From Istiophorus platypterus (lineage: Eukaryota > Chordata > Actinopteri > Istiophoriformes > Istiophoridae): a stretch of DNA of 64,000 nucleotides. How positions within the stretch are numbered: the first letter of the stretch is position 1; the number at the start of each line of letters is the position of its first letter. The notes beneath the pieces were generated by a model. It ran no database searches. It saw nothing but the letters and a program-made list of their open reading frames with translations, and was not told the origin of the DNA. The position numbers were made by a program, and so were the translations under genes. The stretch lies in NCBI GenBank assembly GCA_016859345.1, contig CM029129.1, positions 20,291,695-20,355,694 of the forward strand. Reading direction: 5' to 3'. Below, piece by piece: positions 1 to 13,038 of this stretch.

Positions 1-1270
1 ATCTAAATAACATACATGCTTTTGCTAGAGTAAAAATGTTTTGGAAAGAAAAAACAATGGGGTAAAGCTCAGTGTCTTTCCTCAAGTGTTACTCTGGTTA
101 ATGTCATTTATTAACCAGCCAAACAGAACAGGCCTAGACATTAAAATGCACTTTCAGGGGTAACTTCTAAAACTGATATGTTTGGCCATAAATTCCAGAT
201 AAGTGGTTCACTTAAAGAATATGAACAGAGTGTAAACAATTTTGGAATGCAAATTTATGCAGCATCATCAAACTCTCCCCTGGTGTACGTTCTAGCAACT
301 TGGTTTTTAGATCACAGGCACATTTCCGCTCTGGACAGAAGAAAACTGGCTTCTTTTCGCCTTCCATGGCATCTTCCTTTTTAAGAATTAATGATCCTGA
401 TCTAGTTTGTGTGATTTGAATGTTTTGGGAAGCCCGAAGAAAAGAGACATCGCACTGTTGTTGAATCGGTGTGTTATCAATGGCTTTTGATGACAGGCCC
501 CTAAGGTCGGCAGTTCCGACAATCTGATATCGGCCTCACCTTGCGCGTGCAGACACACACAGACATATGCACACATGCACAAACAGAAAGATTGGTCTCA
601 ATAAACATCAGCCACAACAGATCTACTGGTTGCTATGACGACGTCTTCAGCAGCTGAACACACTATGTGAATAACAATATGGCCTGGTGCTGCTGCTGAC
701 TTCAGAGAATGACCAAGACCAGCAGGCCTTTCCTCATGGCTAATCGTTTTAAGTAATGGCCATGAGATTTTTACCCTAAACAGGCAGAATGTCACTAGTA
801 GGGAGGATAAAATGTTTTTGAATTTATGGCACCTGTTCTCTTTTTCAGAGCTACTTCAAAATTATTGTGATTGTACCCTTTTTGTTTACACACTACTGTC
901 TCATATCACCATTGTTTTTATGTGATCAACAGCCAGCCAATGCTGCAGATCACACAGACTGGGAGCTAGTCACAGACAAGATACTATGCACAGTCAGACT
1001 GGGATATTTAAAATTTCAAGAGGCATACGCTGGGTCAGCAGGCAAGCATTGATAACAGAATTGCAGAGGTTTCAAGGGGCTGTTCAAGAGCTCAGAAACC
1101 GGCACAAAAGTGGACCCAAGACACCTGTTGATCAAGCCCATACCACTCAAAACATGTAACTAAGCACACTGAGGAATCATAACTTTCATACTCACTACGA
1201 TACACACATTATAATGGTTAAAAATAAATAACCTTGGGGAGCTTTTCCTCTCTCTTTCCTGCTTTCATTC

Positions 1271-1290
1271 TTTTTTTTTTGGGGGGGGGG
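1271..1290. repeat. T10G10 homopolymer switch
   Basis: Ten T are followed directly by ten G. It resembles the longer T18G11 block at 47853-47881. Confidence 0.98.
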
Positions 1291-2059
1291 CTGCAGTTAC
1301 TGTCCATTTGCGATTATTCAGTTATTCATTATTCAGTGTGTGGGCTCAAATCCTTATTATCAGATTCTGACAAGCTAAAAAAAGAAATAATGAAGCAATG
1401 TCAGAAGGTAAAAAGGCTCAGTGAAGAAATGGAATATTACAGAATGCGCAGTGGGTGTCAGGGTTGGGTGACGGGCGTAGTGTTCAGATTTGTAAGAACA
1501 GTGACCTCTCAACTTGACAACGCAGCCCCAGCAGAGCTATGCATGTTGACATGTAGCACTTAGTTCAATATGGAGTTATTCTGTGCATGCAGTGCATCAA
1601 TTGTGTTTCAGCCGACTGTAGAACCACCTCTACATGTTTTCACATCACCTTGAAATAACTCAATAACAGGGCAATTTTGCAGGTAGTTGCCCACTGGGTA
1701 CCTTGCTGAAAATGAGGGCTGCTGGAAGCCAATTCTGTGTATTTGTCTACCTCTGTTTCCAATTTAGAGACTACATCATTTCAACTATAGTCATGCATCT
1801 ACCGGAAGGTCATTTTCAAGTTAAGAAATACATCCACAGCAGCTAAAATATTAATATACCTGCAACCACAGACTGCTGCCTCTGATGATGATGGAGCTGT
1901 TCTGTAAAAGATATGGACTTTTCCCACCACAACAAAAAGGAGGCACGGCAAACTAGCTTGAAAAAAAAAAATGTTCCTGCGCTGCTCCCACTGTGCTTCC
2001 AACCTTTCTTTTTATTAACATGAAGTACTGTCGCAGCCTGGCACCAAAACGCCTCTCTG

Positions 2060-2290
2060 ATCCAAAACTCCCAGAGAGAGAGGAAACAAGGGACAGAGGA
2101 ACGAGGACGGGGGGGCAGCAGAAGAATAGAATAGAACAAAGTTGAATTTAAAGTATAGAGGAAGACGCTAAGAACAAAGCGACAAAGAGAAAACTAAGCA
2201 ATAGAAGGGAAGAGAGAGGTAGTGCAAGGAGAGGCAATATACCGTATTAAAAAAAAAGAGAATGATGTTAAAAGAAAAGGAAAGAAAGCT
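2060..2290 (+). repeat. Purine-rich (GA) strand-asymmetric tract
   Basis: From CCAGAGAGAGAGG (about 2070) to AAGAAAAGGAAAGAAAGC (about 2289) the plus strand is strongly A/G-biased, with few pyrimidines over about 220 bp. It is non-coding. Confidence 0.7.
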
Positions 2291-3840
2291 CTGTCTCTTA
2301 GATGTAACTTTCCCTGAAGAGGAATGATTTCAGAGTATCCAAATTGGCATTTTTTTTCCTTTTTGCTTGTCATAGGTAACAGGGGCATGTTGCTGAGTCT
2401 CTGCAAAAAAAAAAAAAAACAGTGCCTGCACCATTTACATATGCAGTTCACTTACAAAGAAAGTCTTTCAAAAGGAATAGGAGGAAGACACAGAATTAGT
2501 CCATATCAGGGAATAGGACGGTGAGGGAAATAACATGAAAGGTATTTTTTTTCAGATTTTGTACCGAAGAAGAAGGCTGGTGGTTAAACTAGGTTTGTAT
2601 CTTATAAGGCTCTGTAGCTAATGGTTACAAAGTTTGAAGAAAACTGACTGCATTGAAATCTTACCAAAAGTCCCAACTCTCCCTTGTAATGCCGTCACTA
2701 TAGTTTTTCCTCAAGGAAATTGGTTTAGGTGTCTCTTTTTCCAATACATGTGTGTTGATATAACTGATGTTTGTTGTTCAACACTAATACCACTATGGAG
2801 CAGGTCTGAAACTACTTAGTATTATGCACATAGAGTCAGTGTTTACGGGCATAAACATGCAAATAGTGTGAAACTCCTGGTTTGGATTTGTTTCCGTCTT
2901 TGACGTAAACATGTCCAAACCAGTCTTCTCCTAACACGAGTGCCACACGATGCATTGTTAATATTTAGGAGGTGAATACATTTGCTTATTTCCAAGCCTC
3001 TGTAACCTACAGGCATCCATCTTTCCGTAAGATTCGCAGAGATGTTTACGTGTTTTTCAAACAGTAGGGCGGTGGAGGAAGAAAAACTACTAGTTAGTCT
3101 GAACATGGGCTTTAATGTGGCAAGTCCTAAATATTCAAGAACTCATGCAACATATTTGTTAGGCGAAATTCCATCTGTTATTAGGTCATATATATTAACA
3201 TGATTATGCTGAAAGGTTTCTCAGTCTATCATGGTCAGTTGGTCAGTCATGGTCAGCTCCCGCCAGCTTTTCTCTCCTTTGCTCAAATTTTAATTTTCTT
3301 GCCCCAGTAAATGTCAGAGAATGTGTGGGTGCAACACTGGCAATAAATCTACATGTGCCTGCCAGGATGAAGATAACCACTTGATTTGTCTCACTCGGAC
3401 TGCTGAAGCCTTATTAGCGCCAGCTGAACAAGAATAAGCAGGAAAAACTGAACTTTGAAGGCTACCCCTTAGAAACTGGTGGTTGAAGTCTCAGATCCAA
3501 ATGTTTCTCAAGGACATGCTATAGGTAATGTTAGATAGCATTTCCCCATTTCATTTTTTCTGTAAGGAAAAGTTATGACAGTTTAAAAAAGTAGCTTAAG
3601 TTTGTTGCTTTGTGTTCATTTTACTGCCATGCATGTAACACTCCACAATGTAGCAGTCCTCATTCCTATGTAAAGCGTCAATGTGAACAATCACAGCTGT
3701 TTGGTCGACATTAGTTTTTAAAAGACATGTAAAAGAAAAGGTTCGTGCAATAAAACATGATGTTGAAAAGTGAAAGTGAAGTGCCATCAGACAATCATCA
3801 GACAGTCATCCAAACTGGAATAATTTCCAATTTTTTTTTT

Positions 3841-5622
3841 GCCAACATGCCAGGTTAAAGTGCTGCAGCGCTCCGCAGACACCACCTTGTCACGGTCACA
3901 CATCCATCCGGGAATGATATGCTCCTGCATTCTGCTTTCCCAGACAATCCATCACTATTGCTTGAGGAAAATGTCAGAAGTGCTTGCTTAGGACAGGTAG
4001 AGGTTATTTGTGCGCGCCTCTGTCAAACAACATCAAAGCCCTCACTGACCTTTGGAGAGCTCACGAAGGATTTTTATCTGCATGCAAAACTCAACCTTGG
4101 AACAAAAATCCCTCAAAGCGTCTTGCAGTGAACTGGGTCTGAGAACGTTAAGGCTACAAAATCAAAGCCTTATTAGGAGATGGATACATAAACAAAAATG
4201 GTGATTAGTTTTTGCTGTTTATATGTTATGTTTATGAAAACGTAATTCTTATCCACTTGGAGAGATTACGTAAGCTACCTCACATGAGAAGCAATGATAA
4301 ACACAATATTGCCTTTCCAGCTACATACTGTAAATCAGATACTACACTATGTGGGATCCCGCAGAGCTTAATTTAGTCTGGTTGCTGGCCAAAAATCATT
4401 TACCACAAATGCCATAAATCCCCTCATACAGTGAATAGATCCATTTTACAGTGGTGTCATCAGTTTTTCAAGGACACAAACCTACCTTAATTCCAAAATC
4501 GAATACTTTCCTGTTTAAAAGATGGGGTCTTCTCATTTATTTCACATATATACCCAACCCTATCCCATAAAAATAGCATACTCTACGTTGTAACGTGGAT
4601 CAGCATTTCCCATATATAGGCCATACTTTGGTGGCCCAACCAGGCAGATAAACTCACTCAGTTTCAACTTTTGGAAATCTTGACTTGGAACGAATCATTT
4701 CACTCCTTTCAAACTATTTTTTTTTTTTTTTGCCAACATGCCAGGTTAAAGTGCTGCAGCGCTCCGCAGACACCACCTTGTCACGGTCACACATCCATCC
4801 GGGAATGATATGCTCCTGCATTCTGCTTTCCCAGACAATCCATCACTATTGCTTGAGGAAAATGTCAGAAGTGCTTGCTTAGGACAGGTAGAGGTTATTT
4901 GTGCGCGCCTCTGTCAAACAACATCAAAGCCCTCACTGACCTTTGGAGAGCTCACGAAGGATTTTTATCTGCATGCAAAACTCAACCTTGGAACAAAAAT
5001 CCCTCAAAGCGTCTTGCAGTGAACTGGGTCTGAGAACGTTAAGGCTACAAAATCAAAGCCTTATTAGGAGATGGATACATAAACAAAAATGGTGATTAGT
5101 TTTTGCTGTTTATATGTTATGTTTATGAAAACGTAATTCTTATCCACTTGGAGAGATTACGTAAGCTACCTCACATGAGAAGCAATGATAAACACAATAT
5201 TGCCTTTCCAGCTACATACTGTAAATCAGATACTACACTATGTGGGATCCCGCAGAGCTTAATTTAGTCTGGTTGCTGGCCAAAAATCATTTACCACAAA
5301 TGCCATAAATCCCCTCATACAGTGAATAGATCCATTTTACAGTGGTGTCATCAGTTTTTCAAGGACACAAACCTACCTTAATTCCAAAATCGAATACTTT
5401 CCTGTTTAAAAGATGGGGTCTTCTCATTTATTTCACATATATACCCAACCCTATCCCATAAAAATAGCATACTCTACGTTGTAACGTGGATCAGCATTTC
5501 CCATATATAGGCCATACTTTGGTGGCCCAACCAGGCAGATAAACTCACTCAGTTTCAACTTTTGGAAATCTTGACTTGGAACGAATCATTTCACTCCTTT
5601 CAAACTATTTTTTTTTTTTTTT
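3841..5622. repeat. Two-copy tandem duplication, 891-bp unit
   Basis: The unit 3841-4731 is followed directly by a second copy, 4732-5622. Reading the two side by side I found no mismatch, so identity is complete as far as the eye can judge. Copy 1 is preceded by T10. Each copy ends in T15. The unit begins GCCAACATG, and the sequence after copy 2 also begins GCCA before diverging. The pre-duplication locus therefore probably held two short direct repeats of T(10-15)GCCA about 890 bp apart, which fits unequal exchange or replication slippage. Each copy contains the same 70-codon open frame (3919-4131 and 4810-5022), which carries no recognisable domain and is not evidence of coding. A collapsed or mis-joined haplotype in the assembly would look the same. 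Confidence 0.97.
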
Positions 5623-7439
5623 GCCACAAAGCTCTGTGAGTTTGCATGAGCTGCAGTAACTAAGTGGGGAGTAGAGGCTTCTCTAGCGTCTTACCAATAG
5701 CCTGCATGGAGGCGTTTAAAGGACATCTGTTGTAGCAACAGAAAGTTACCTAGGATCCACCCCCCCCTTAAGGCTAGTGTTCTGCTTTTTTCGCATCCAC
5801 AAGCACACGAGGGTGCGCTAGTGTACAAGTGACATATATTTCATCATCAGAGGATGCAGGTCAGGCCCTGTGCAGATGTCTACGTACCCTCTATTTGTTG
5901 TGACTGCCCAGACATGCCACCATATTACAAGGGCACCAACTATGCATGGTCCACGGCACGCGGACTCCAAGTTAACTGGAAGGTAGGAAAATAAGACAAA
6001 CTATATGAATGTGTTTTCCGCAGCTGTCCGTGTGCGCATCCACAAGGGAGTATAACTGATGCCCAAACTGCACGAATATCTGCATTCACATCTGACATTC
6101 TGCATCACCCAAGTATTTCTCAATAAAATACTCACTCTCCATCTGTAAACTGAAAGAGTAAAGTGATGCTCTAATCATCCCCCCTCATCATACTGGCTGT
6201 GAATTGATCCCTACTTACCGTCACAACTCTATAAAAAATTGGGGACAAAATCCACAGTCCTATTTCTCTGTAAAAATCCATTCTGCAGTTCAGCTCAAGT
6301 TGATATGAGGCTTCAGCTGTCTAGGATAAACCAAATTTATGTTCCTTTTAATATGAAATTACCCTTTTGTGTTTTCCTAAACAATTTGTCCTTAATTAGA
6401 TGTGGCAGATTCATAATTCCCTGTAGTGAGAGCACTGACAATAACACTATATTCAAACTGCCAGGAGAAATAAAACCAGTCAAATTGGCTAACCAAGATG
6501 CTGAAGTCTTATGAGCTTCCATTAAACAAGGATGAGGACTATGGCACCTGGTCCCATTTCTCAAAGTGATTTTGTGCTTGAGAGGTATTACTTTATGGAT
6601 AGCACAGACAAGAACGACTGCAGCAACCTACAATTCTTTCACCTAACACATGGCATGACTTTATTATATTGAGAACTTGGCTTGGAAAAATAAATATCCA
6701 TCCTTGAACAGGTCCCACTTTCCAAATCTAAATGCAGAAAGTTTGAGCTTCAAAAAAATGATCAAAGTAAATATGTCAGGCAGTATCAACTTGGACCTAG
6801 TCAGGAATGCTTAGCAGGCATCCCAGAAAAAGTATTTTCAAAATCAATTCTAATCAAACTGACCTTCCAAAAGTTCAGATGAAATAAAAATAAGTGAGGG
6901 AGAAATAGAACAGCAACTTGCCCAGGATTTGGTCTGGTGGTTTTTAAACCTAAATCAAATCAGGGGTACAGCAGCTCTCAGCATGCAACAATCATCTGAT
7001 AACTGACAAAATAGTGTTACTCTAGTATTCCATTCCCATTTTGTCTTGAAGAACATCCAGCGATGGAAATGCACAGGTACAGATACACAGCAGAGAGTCC
7101 AATTAATGCAATGAACTCAACATGCACATGCAGCCTGTTTACATTCAGGGACTGCCTTCGATAGCATGATCCATTCACCCCCCCCCTTTGGTGCGCAACA
7201 AGACAAAGATGGCTGATAATTCAGTTGAACATGTGCCATGCCTTGCAGCCACACCACCAAAATGAAATTTCCATCCCTCTGTGTGCACTAGAGATGAACT
7301 CAAACAGCCCATTGCATGTGAGGTGAGTGCGCAGGTCTTTTCTGCAGCAAAGGTGAAAAACTACAAGAGGATACTGCATCTATATAAACGCTGAAAGGCT
7401 CTAAGCACTGGCCTTCCTTGAAGAGAGATTTCTCTTTCT
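5623..7439. other. No gene seen; unassigned non-coding DNA
   Basis: Single-copy-looking sequence following the tandem duplication. No recognisable repeat body or exon was found. The frames at 6239-6514 and 6337-6564 overlap on opposite strands and show no domain. Confidence 0.6.
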
Positions 7440-7600
7440 CCTTCTTTCATTATTGACCAGCTATTGTTGCCGAATGGTGTGTCATTAGCTGGTAGTTGCT
7501 AACCTTTATCTAACTTGCTTGTATTATTTTCAGCTATCAGATGTACCACGCTTTGGATAAAAGCGTCTACCAAATGAATTGTAAAGTTGTAGACCTGTAA
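7440..7600 (+). mobile_element. SINE/LINE 3' tail remnant
   Basis: The core CTTTGGATAAAAGCGTCTAC plus CAAATGA (7555-7581) is the 3' tail shared by many fish L2-group LINEs and the SINEs they mobilise, where the reverse transcriptase recognises the RNA. The upstream stretch (TTGCTTGTATTATTTTCAGC near 7517) also fits a teleost family ending this way. The 5' limit is uncertain. A related tail is present at about 53990-54036. Confidence 0.6.
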
Positions 7601-10600
7601 CCACGGAAAGTCTCATTGATACACGGCCCCCTGTCCTGGCCGACCTGGCCAACACAGGGGCCAAGGTTTGAAGAGAGGTTTGCGGACATGCATATAACAA
7701 TTTACAATGAAAATGAAGAATGAACTACAAAGAAAGAATGGAGAATTTATGAAGAAAGAATCATAAAATATCAAAAATATTTATCAAATAGTCATCACAA
7801 GTCATCACAGGGGCAATATGAGTCAGTCAAAACATCCTTAACCAAAAGCACCTGCCCTCAAGTAATCTAAAATTACTATAAATGCATCAAGTGAGATCAG
7901 CTCCATAAGATTCAGTTAGTTTTGCAACTGATTCAAAACAGAGGGGGAAGCATACTTTGATGCCCTTTTTCCCCAATTCAGTACAGGCTAGGGACTTATT
8001 AGAGCCAGTGAGTAAAGACAATAACTTCCCATGCTGTCTGAAGGATGTAGATCCATAGGTAGCATGGAGGCAGACCGAGAGTGGCCCTATAAATAGAAAT
8101 AGGCCAATGTTTAAGTGTGGCGTAAAGGCAGACCATCCAACCCTGGCTTACAGTGAGCAATGGTGAGATACAGCTATAAAATTTGTAACAAACCTCAGTG
8201 CTCCAACAATTTCAACAACTGTTCTTTTCACCAATTGCTGAACGTGAGGTGTAAAGAAAGCAAATCCTCAATCACAGTTCCTAGATATTTGTATCAAGAT
8301 ACAGACTATCTCAGAGCCCTAATAGGGATGCGAGTTGAAGGTTCAGTTCTGTTTTGTGAGCTTAAGGACTAGTTTTTAATAACACAAGGTACATTGTACA
8401 GTACTGAAAGCTAGTTGTGATTGTTCAATTTAATTTGCCGTAAAAACAAGATGTACTGAGTAGGTGTGTTATATGAGTTCCCAATAACAAAGTGAAATTA
8501 AAAAAAAAAAGATATAAATGTGTAAATTTACAAATATAAAAACCATCTGACAATTTTCATTTTCTTCAACATTTTGATAATGTGGGGTGTAATGTGTATT
8601 GCAGAGTTTTGTTATTTTCATGGCTTTATCATACCTTTTTACACCAAAAATTGTGCATATATACACAGAGTTTTTATACAATGGAAAACCCACTAAAAAA
8701 GACGATTGACTCCGCTTCCCACTGGCAGCAGTCGGGTTTGCCTCTCTCTTTTTTTTTTCTGTTTTGTCACCTTCGACATCACAAACACACTGGAATACCG
8801 GGTCAGTAAACAGTTGAAAGCAGCGTGAAGGCCAGTGACTATGTTACGGTGGTTACTTAATCTAAACGCCAATATTGCAACTGGCAGTGTTGCATATGCA
8901 GAATTAAAGTCAGCATCGCATGTTGTTTCCAAAGACAGTAAAAGACAATCCATGTTGGTTGCTATTTAAAGGCTAACAACATTGATCATAACGTCACACC
9001 GGTAAAGGGATCAAATTAGTCTGTCCCCCTTAATGTTCAAATACATGTGCCAGACTTGGCAATTGAACAGGCGAGGAGGCCTGGTACCATGTGGGTCCTA
9101 AATTTTGACAATTTTGACTGTTTCTATCACTCCCAGTTGGAGAAGGCATTGTTTAACACATAACTAACACAGTCAACTGACCTGGGAATGAATGCAGATT
9201 GTACCCTTTCCCTCTGAAGAATAGATCCAGACGTTTTATTTTGTCCAGTTTAAAGAGAGCTTTAGAGATCCATGCTGGATACAACCCCCCTGAGCCACCA
9301 AAGTCAGAAATTTGTCATTAACTACTTTAGACAATATATAAGTTTTAAGTTCAATTCATTTCCATCCTCAATCCCAATCTTTTTTTTCCCTTTTTTTTAA
9401 CCAAGCTGAGCTGCCAAAATGCCAAGGTAACAGATACCAGTTCACAGCATGGAACGGCACAGGTCTAAATACAAAACATGTGCAGCAAGTTGATCTTCCC
9501 AGAACTGATACAAAACAAAAGGATTTCGAGGAAGTATTTTAACTGTGGCATCTGTAAACAAGGCAGCAATGGCTTTTGACGAAAACATGAAATTAGTCCC
9601 ATGTATGCATGGCTTACACATGAAAAATGTCCTGCAGAGGTGGTAATGTAGTAATGTTTGTTAAGAACTGATTCCAAGAATACTCAAGACTCAATTAAGC
9701 AGATATCACGACTTAAAAAGAGTGATTTGAGATTCATTTGCTCGCTGCTCATTATCAGCCACCTAGCCTCACATGCCTGCACATTTCGTTACATCTCCTT
9801 TAGAGCTCCCATCCCTTTGCCAAAGTTTAGAATTTCTGCTTTCAACACTTCACTTCAGAAATCTATGGCTGACATCACAGACGCTACATACATGCTTTGA
9901 TGTTCAAGGCAAATTTGGTTCATTTTAAGATTATTAAAGATCAAGCGTCCTCTGAAGACATCTCGCATCAATTCAAATTGACCTCGACATCTACAAAATA
10001 AATAAATGAAAAAAACATGTATATAAACATTTACTGGCTGCTGTAATGGTACAAGGTGAATGATGACCTTTACATGATGTAAAATCAGAGCAAGTGTCCT
10101 TTTGACAGATGTTTTGACTGTGCTTTGACCTCGTTGACCCGGAAGTCCAGTAAAACCAGCTTTGAAGCGCTGATGCTCTTACTTCCTTCTCAGACTAATG
10201 AAACAATTGGATTGGCAGAGGGAGCATCGGCAGAAGGGAGGGCTCCTCATAAAAGAAAAAAAAGGCCTTTATTCATTCTTCTTTGCATTACAGTAATCTT
10301 TTGTACTGTTCTCTTTCTCTATTCTGTCTACTAATGTATTTCCCCCAGCCTCTCACCGGTTTGAGATCCTGCTGAGTCACTGGGCGGTGGGAGAGTTACA
10401 GTCAGTGGGTAGTCATATGGATTACATGTGTTAATGTGAATTTCTTGAAACCGTGAAGTACGTCGTAATCCATATATCATGTAAGTTTATATTATTGAAA
10501 TACATATGACAGAGTGAGGAATGAGCAATAAATTTCAACTGTGGAATGTTTAGTTCTATAATATAGTTTCTCGTATAGGTGGTATTAGATAGTCTGATGT

Positions 10601-12996
10601 TCAACTCAACCAACTGCACTCCAGTTCTCTTCAAGTAAAAAAGAGAGGAAGAAACATAGTTTAAAATTATATTTTCAACACATATGGATTCATATGTAAT
10701 GTTGGGAAGTGTTGAATGAAGATTTTGATGAAAGACAGAAAAAAAATGGAATAAATTTAAACAAAATATATATAGGTCTGGTCTTCATATACAAATCATT
10801 TTGTGCGACTGGTCTGTATCCTGAGCTGAATCGATGTTATGAAGCCTGGGGTGCAATAAATCACGAGCACATGTTGTCTTTTCACTTTAAACCGGGGGAA
10901 AGAAGTGTCCAGAGGAAGTGTGGTTGCCAAATTCATTTCCAGTTAAGAAACAAGGGAAGAATTGTCTTCTCTAATTACTCTGATTCCTCCCTTCCAGCAA
11001 CGATAAAAAACGTTTACTTCTGTGTTACTCAGTTCACAAGGGACAACTTGAGGTTGCTGTGGGTGTACTATAGCAAATAATCTAGTTTTTAAAAAGTATG
11101 TGGATGTTTAAAATCTAAATCCATAGCATTTTGTTTTCTCACTGTTGCCTAATTTGTAATCACAGTTAAAAAAAAAAAAAAAAAAAAGGCCTAAAGCATT
11201 TATGTGTTTGAATAATACATGAAACATCATCAGCTCTAAATATTCAATGTCAGGGAAATGAGAGCCACTTGCCAGGGGAAACACAACAACTGAGATTGGC
11301 TGTCCAAGTCTGCCATTTTAAGCATTTCATTTGTATTAATTTTTTACATCTGTTGAAACCGTACTGTTAAAACTGCAGCTTATATCACTTTAAATTATCA
11401 GCGTTTGAAATAAAAAATAGAAATTGTGCCGTCAAATGAAGCTTGTCTCTTATTTCAATGAAATGAGAGTGAAATGACAGTGACAGAGCTAATTCTGCTT
11501 ATTTGTTTTCTTTAGTTGGGGAAGGCGGGAAAATACTTACTTTATCCTTTGGACTGTAAAAGCTCATGATTTGTTATATTAAACTTATTATTAAGTGTAA
11601 TTAAATGACTTAGTTTGCTTTATTTTAAATTGTTTAACAATCACTTGCAAAACCAATACATATGAGTTCAGTTGACAAAACATCCAATGGATTTTTTAGC
11701 TAACTCATCAATTTAAGTTATTTAAAACCAGTTAGATTATTTGCATATAACTCTCAGCATGGATTTGCATGAAGGTTAAGATTCTCCAGAAATCTCTCTT
11801 TTTTCTAATATGAAAAAGGTTACTTGATGGAGGCTGTTAAATGTCTTTTTATGCGTGTGTCTCAAAGGAGTAAGATGCTCCTCTCTCTCTGATCATCTGT
11901 TGCATTACAATTTTCTCCACTGAGAGGATGCCATCAAAAGACGACGATCTGCCAAAAAATTACGATTTGGACAGGACGGTGAAGCCTAGATGAACCTGAG
12001 GTGGACTAACAACCGACGACCACCAAAGCTCTATTTAAAGGCAGTGATTTTGGTAATTATTGTTCCAAGAATCACATTAGAAGTGACATTAGTTACAGAG
12101 ACATGAAAAAAGACTAGAACAGAATGTCTTTTAAGGCAAAAGTTGAGAATTTTGTTAAATTTCAGAACAATCGTGGGCTTCCTTTTCTAGCAGATTTTAA
12201 GGTAACAAAACTCTTCAAAACTAACTTCACCACTAACGTTTTAGTGGGTGTAACAAGGATATGCCCCGCTGACACGTGTAGGAATACCTTGGGTCATTGT
12301 CTTGTCGGATTCAAACGATGGGCTGCCTGTCAAGCACCTCGATGAATCTCAACAAGTGAAACACTTGAATCATTCCGAATGATGGCCATGAAATGAATCC
12401 TGTTCCACTCCTTCGACTGTGATGTGAATCTGGCATTAATTCAATCTGCCTCCTCCTCACATTACCAAATCTGTATTAGCTAGTCTTAGGACTGCATTTC
12501 TATCTCATCTTCTAAGCCGCCGTAGCTTTAGAACAGTTTGCCACAAAAGACATAGCTACAGACTGCTAATATTTGCAGTACATTCCCCTCAGGCCTCTCG
12601 GACAGCTGTGAAATAAATTCAGAGGCAGGAAGACGGAGGCAGAGAAACAGAGAGTATGTACTCCTCATCCATGTCAAACAGAATCCAGCCTATGGTTTCT
12701 GCAGGAGCAAAGGAGATGGGGAACAGATATTTGCATTTAACATGTCCTCTAACCTGCTCTCTTTGTCCCCAACATGTCTCCCGTCTCCTCCCAGACCGAG
12801 AAGCGCCACCTTGTAAGTCATGGGCAAAGCTACGTGTAACAGCAAACACACCACTGCTACCACCACGCCATCGCTGCAATTTTTAAAACAGCATGTTGTT
12901 CTCCTACAGCAGCGATTCATTAAGCCAGAGGATTATGAGATTATAGTTATGATAATTCTGAAACACTGGAGATTGCAAAAAAACATATATATAATC
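7601..12996. other. No gene seen; unassigned non-coding DNA
   Basis: Includes an A20 run (11168-11187) and a small palindrome ACATATG-GATT-CATATGT (10680-10697). The 69-codon frame 10125-10334 ends in a hydrophobic stretch that could pass for a membrane segment, but it starts at TTG and has no context. The 123-codon frame 10709-11080 has no recognised domain. Confidence 0.55.

Positions 12997-13038
<42 letters not shown>
12997..13038. repeat. (ATA)n microsatellite, about 14 units
   Basis: An uninterrupted trinucleotide run ATA/TAA. It produces the poly-Ile and poly-Tyr stretches of the short frames overlapping it, which are therefore spurious. The length suggests it varies between individuals. 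Confidence 0.99.

Larger units (their letters stand above)
1..3830. other. No gene seen; unassigned non-coding DNA
   Basis: Apart from the T10G10 block, the purine-rich tract, a short CA-rich stretch at 552-580 and A/T runs (for example A15 at 2405-2419), nothing is recognised. The open frames are short and mutually overlapping, without domains. Confidence 0.6.

Noticed and set aside
3919..4131. 70-codon frame present twice (also 4810-5022)
   Set aside because: The duplication of the frame is explained by the 891-bp tandem duplication, not by selection.
10125..10334. 69-codon frame ending in a hydrophobic segment, resembling a small membrane protein
   Set aside because: Starts at TTG, has no promoter or splice context, and hydrophobic stretches are common in T-rich DNA.
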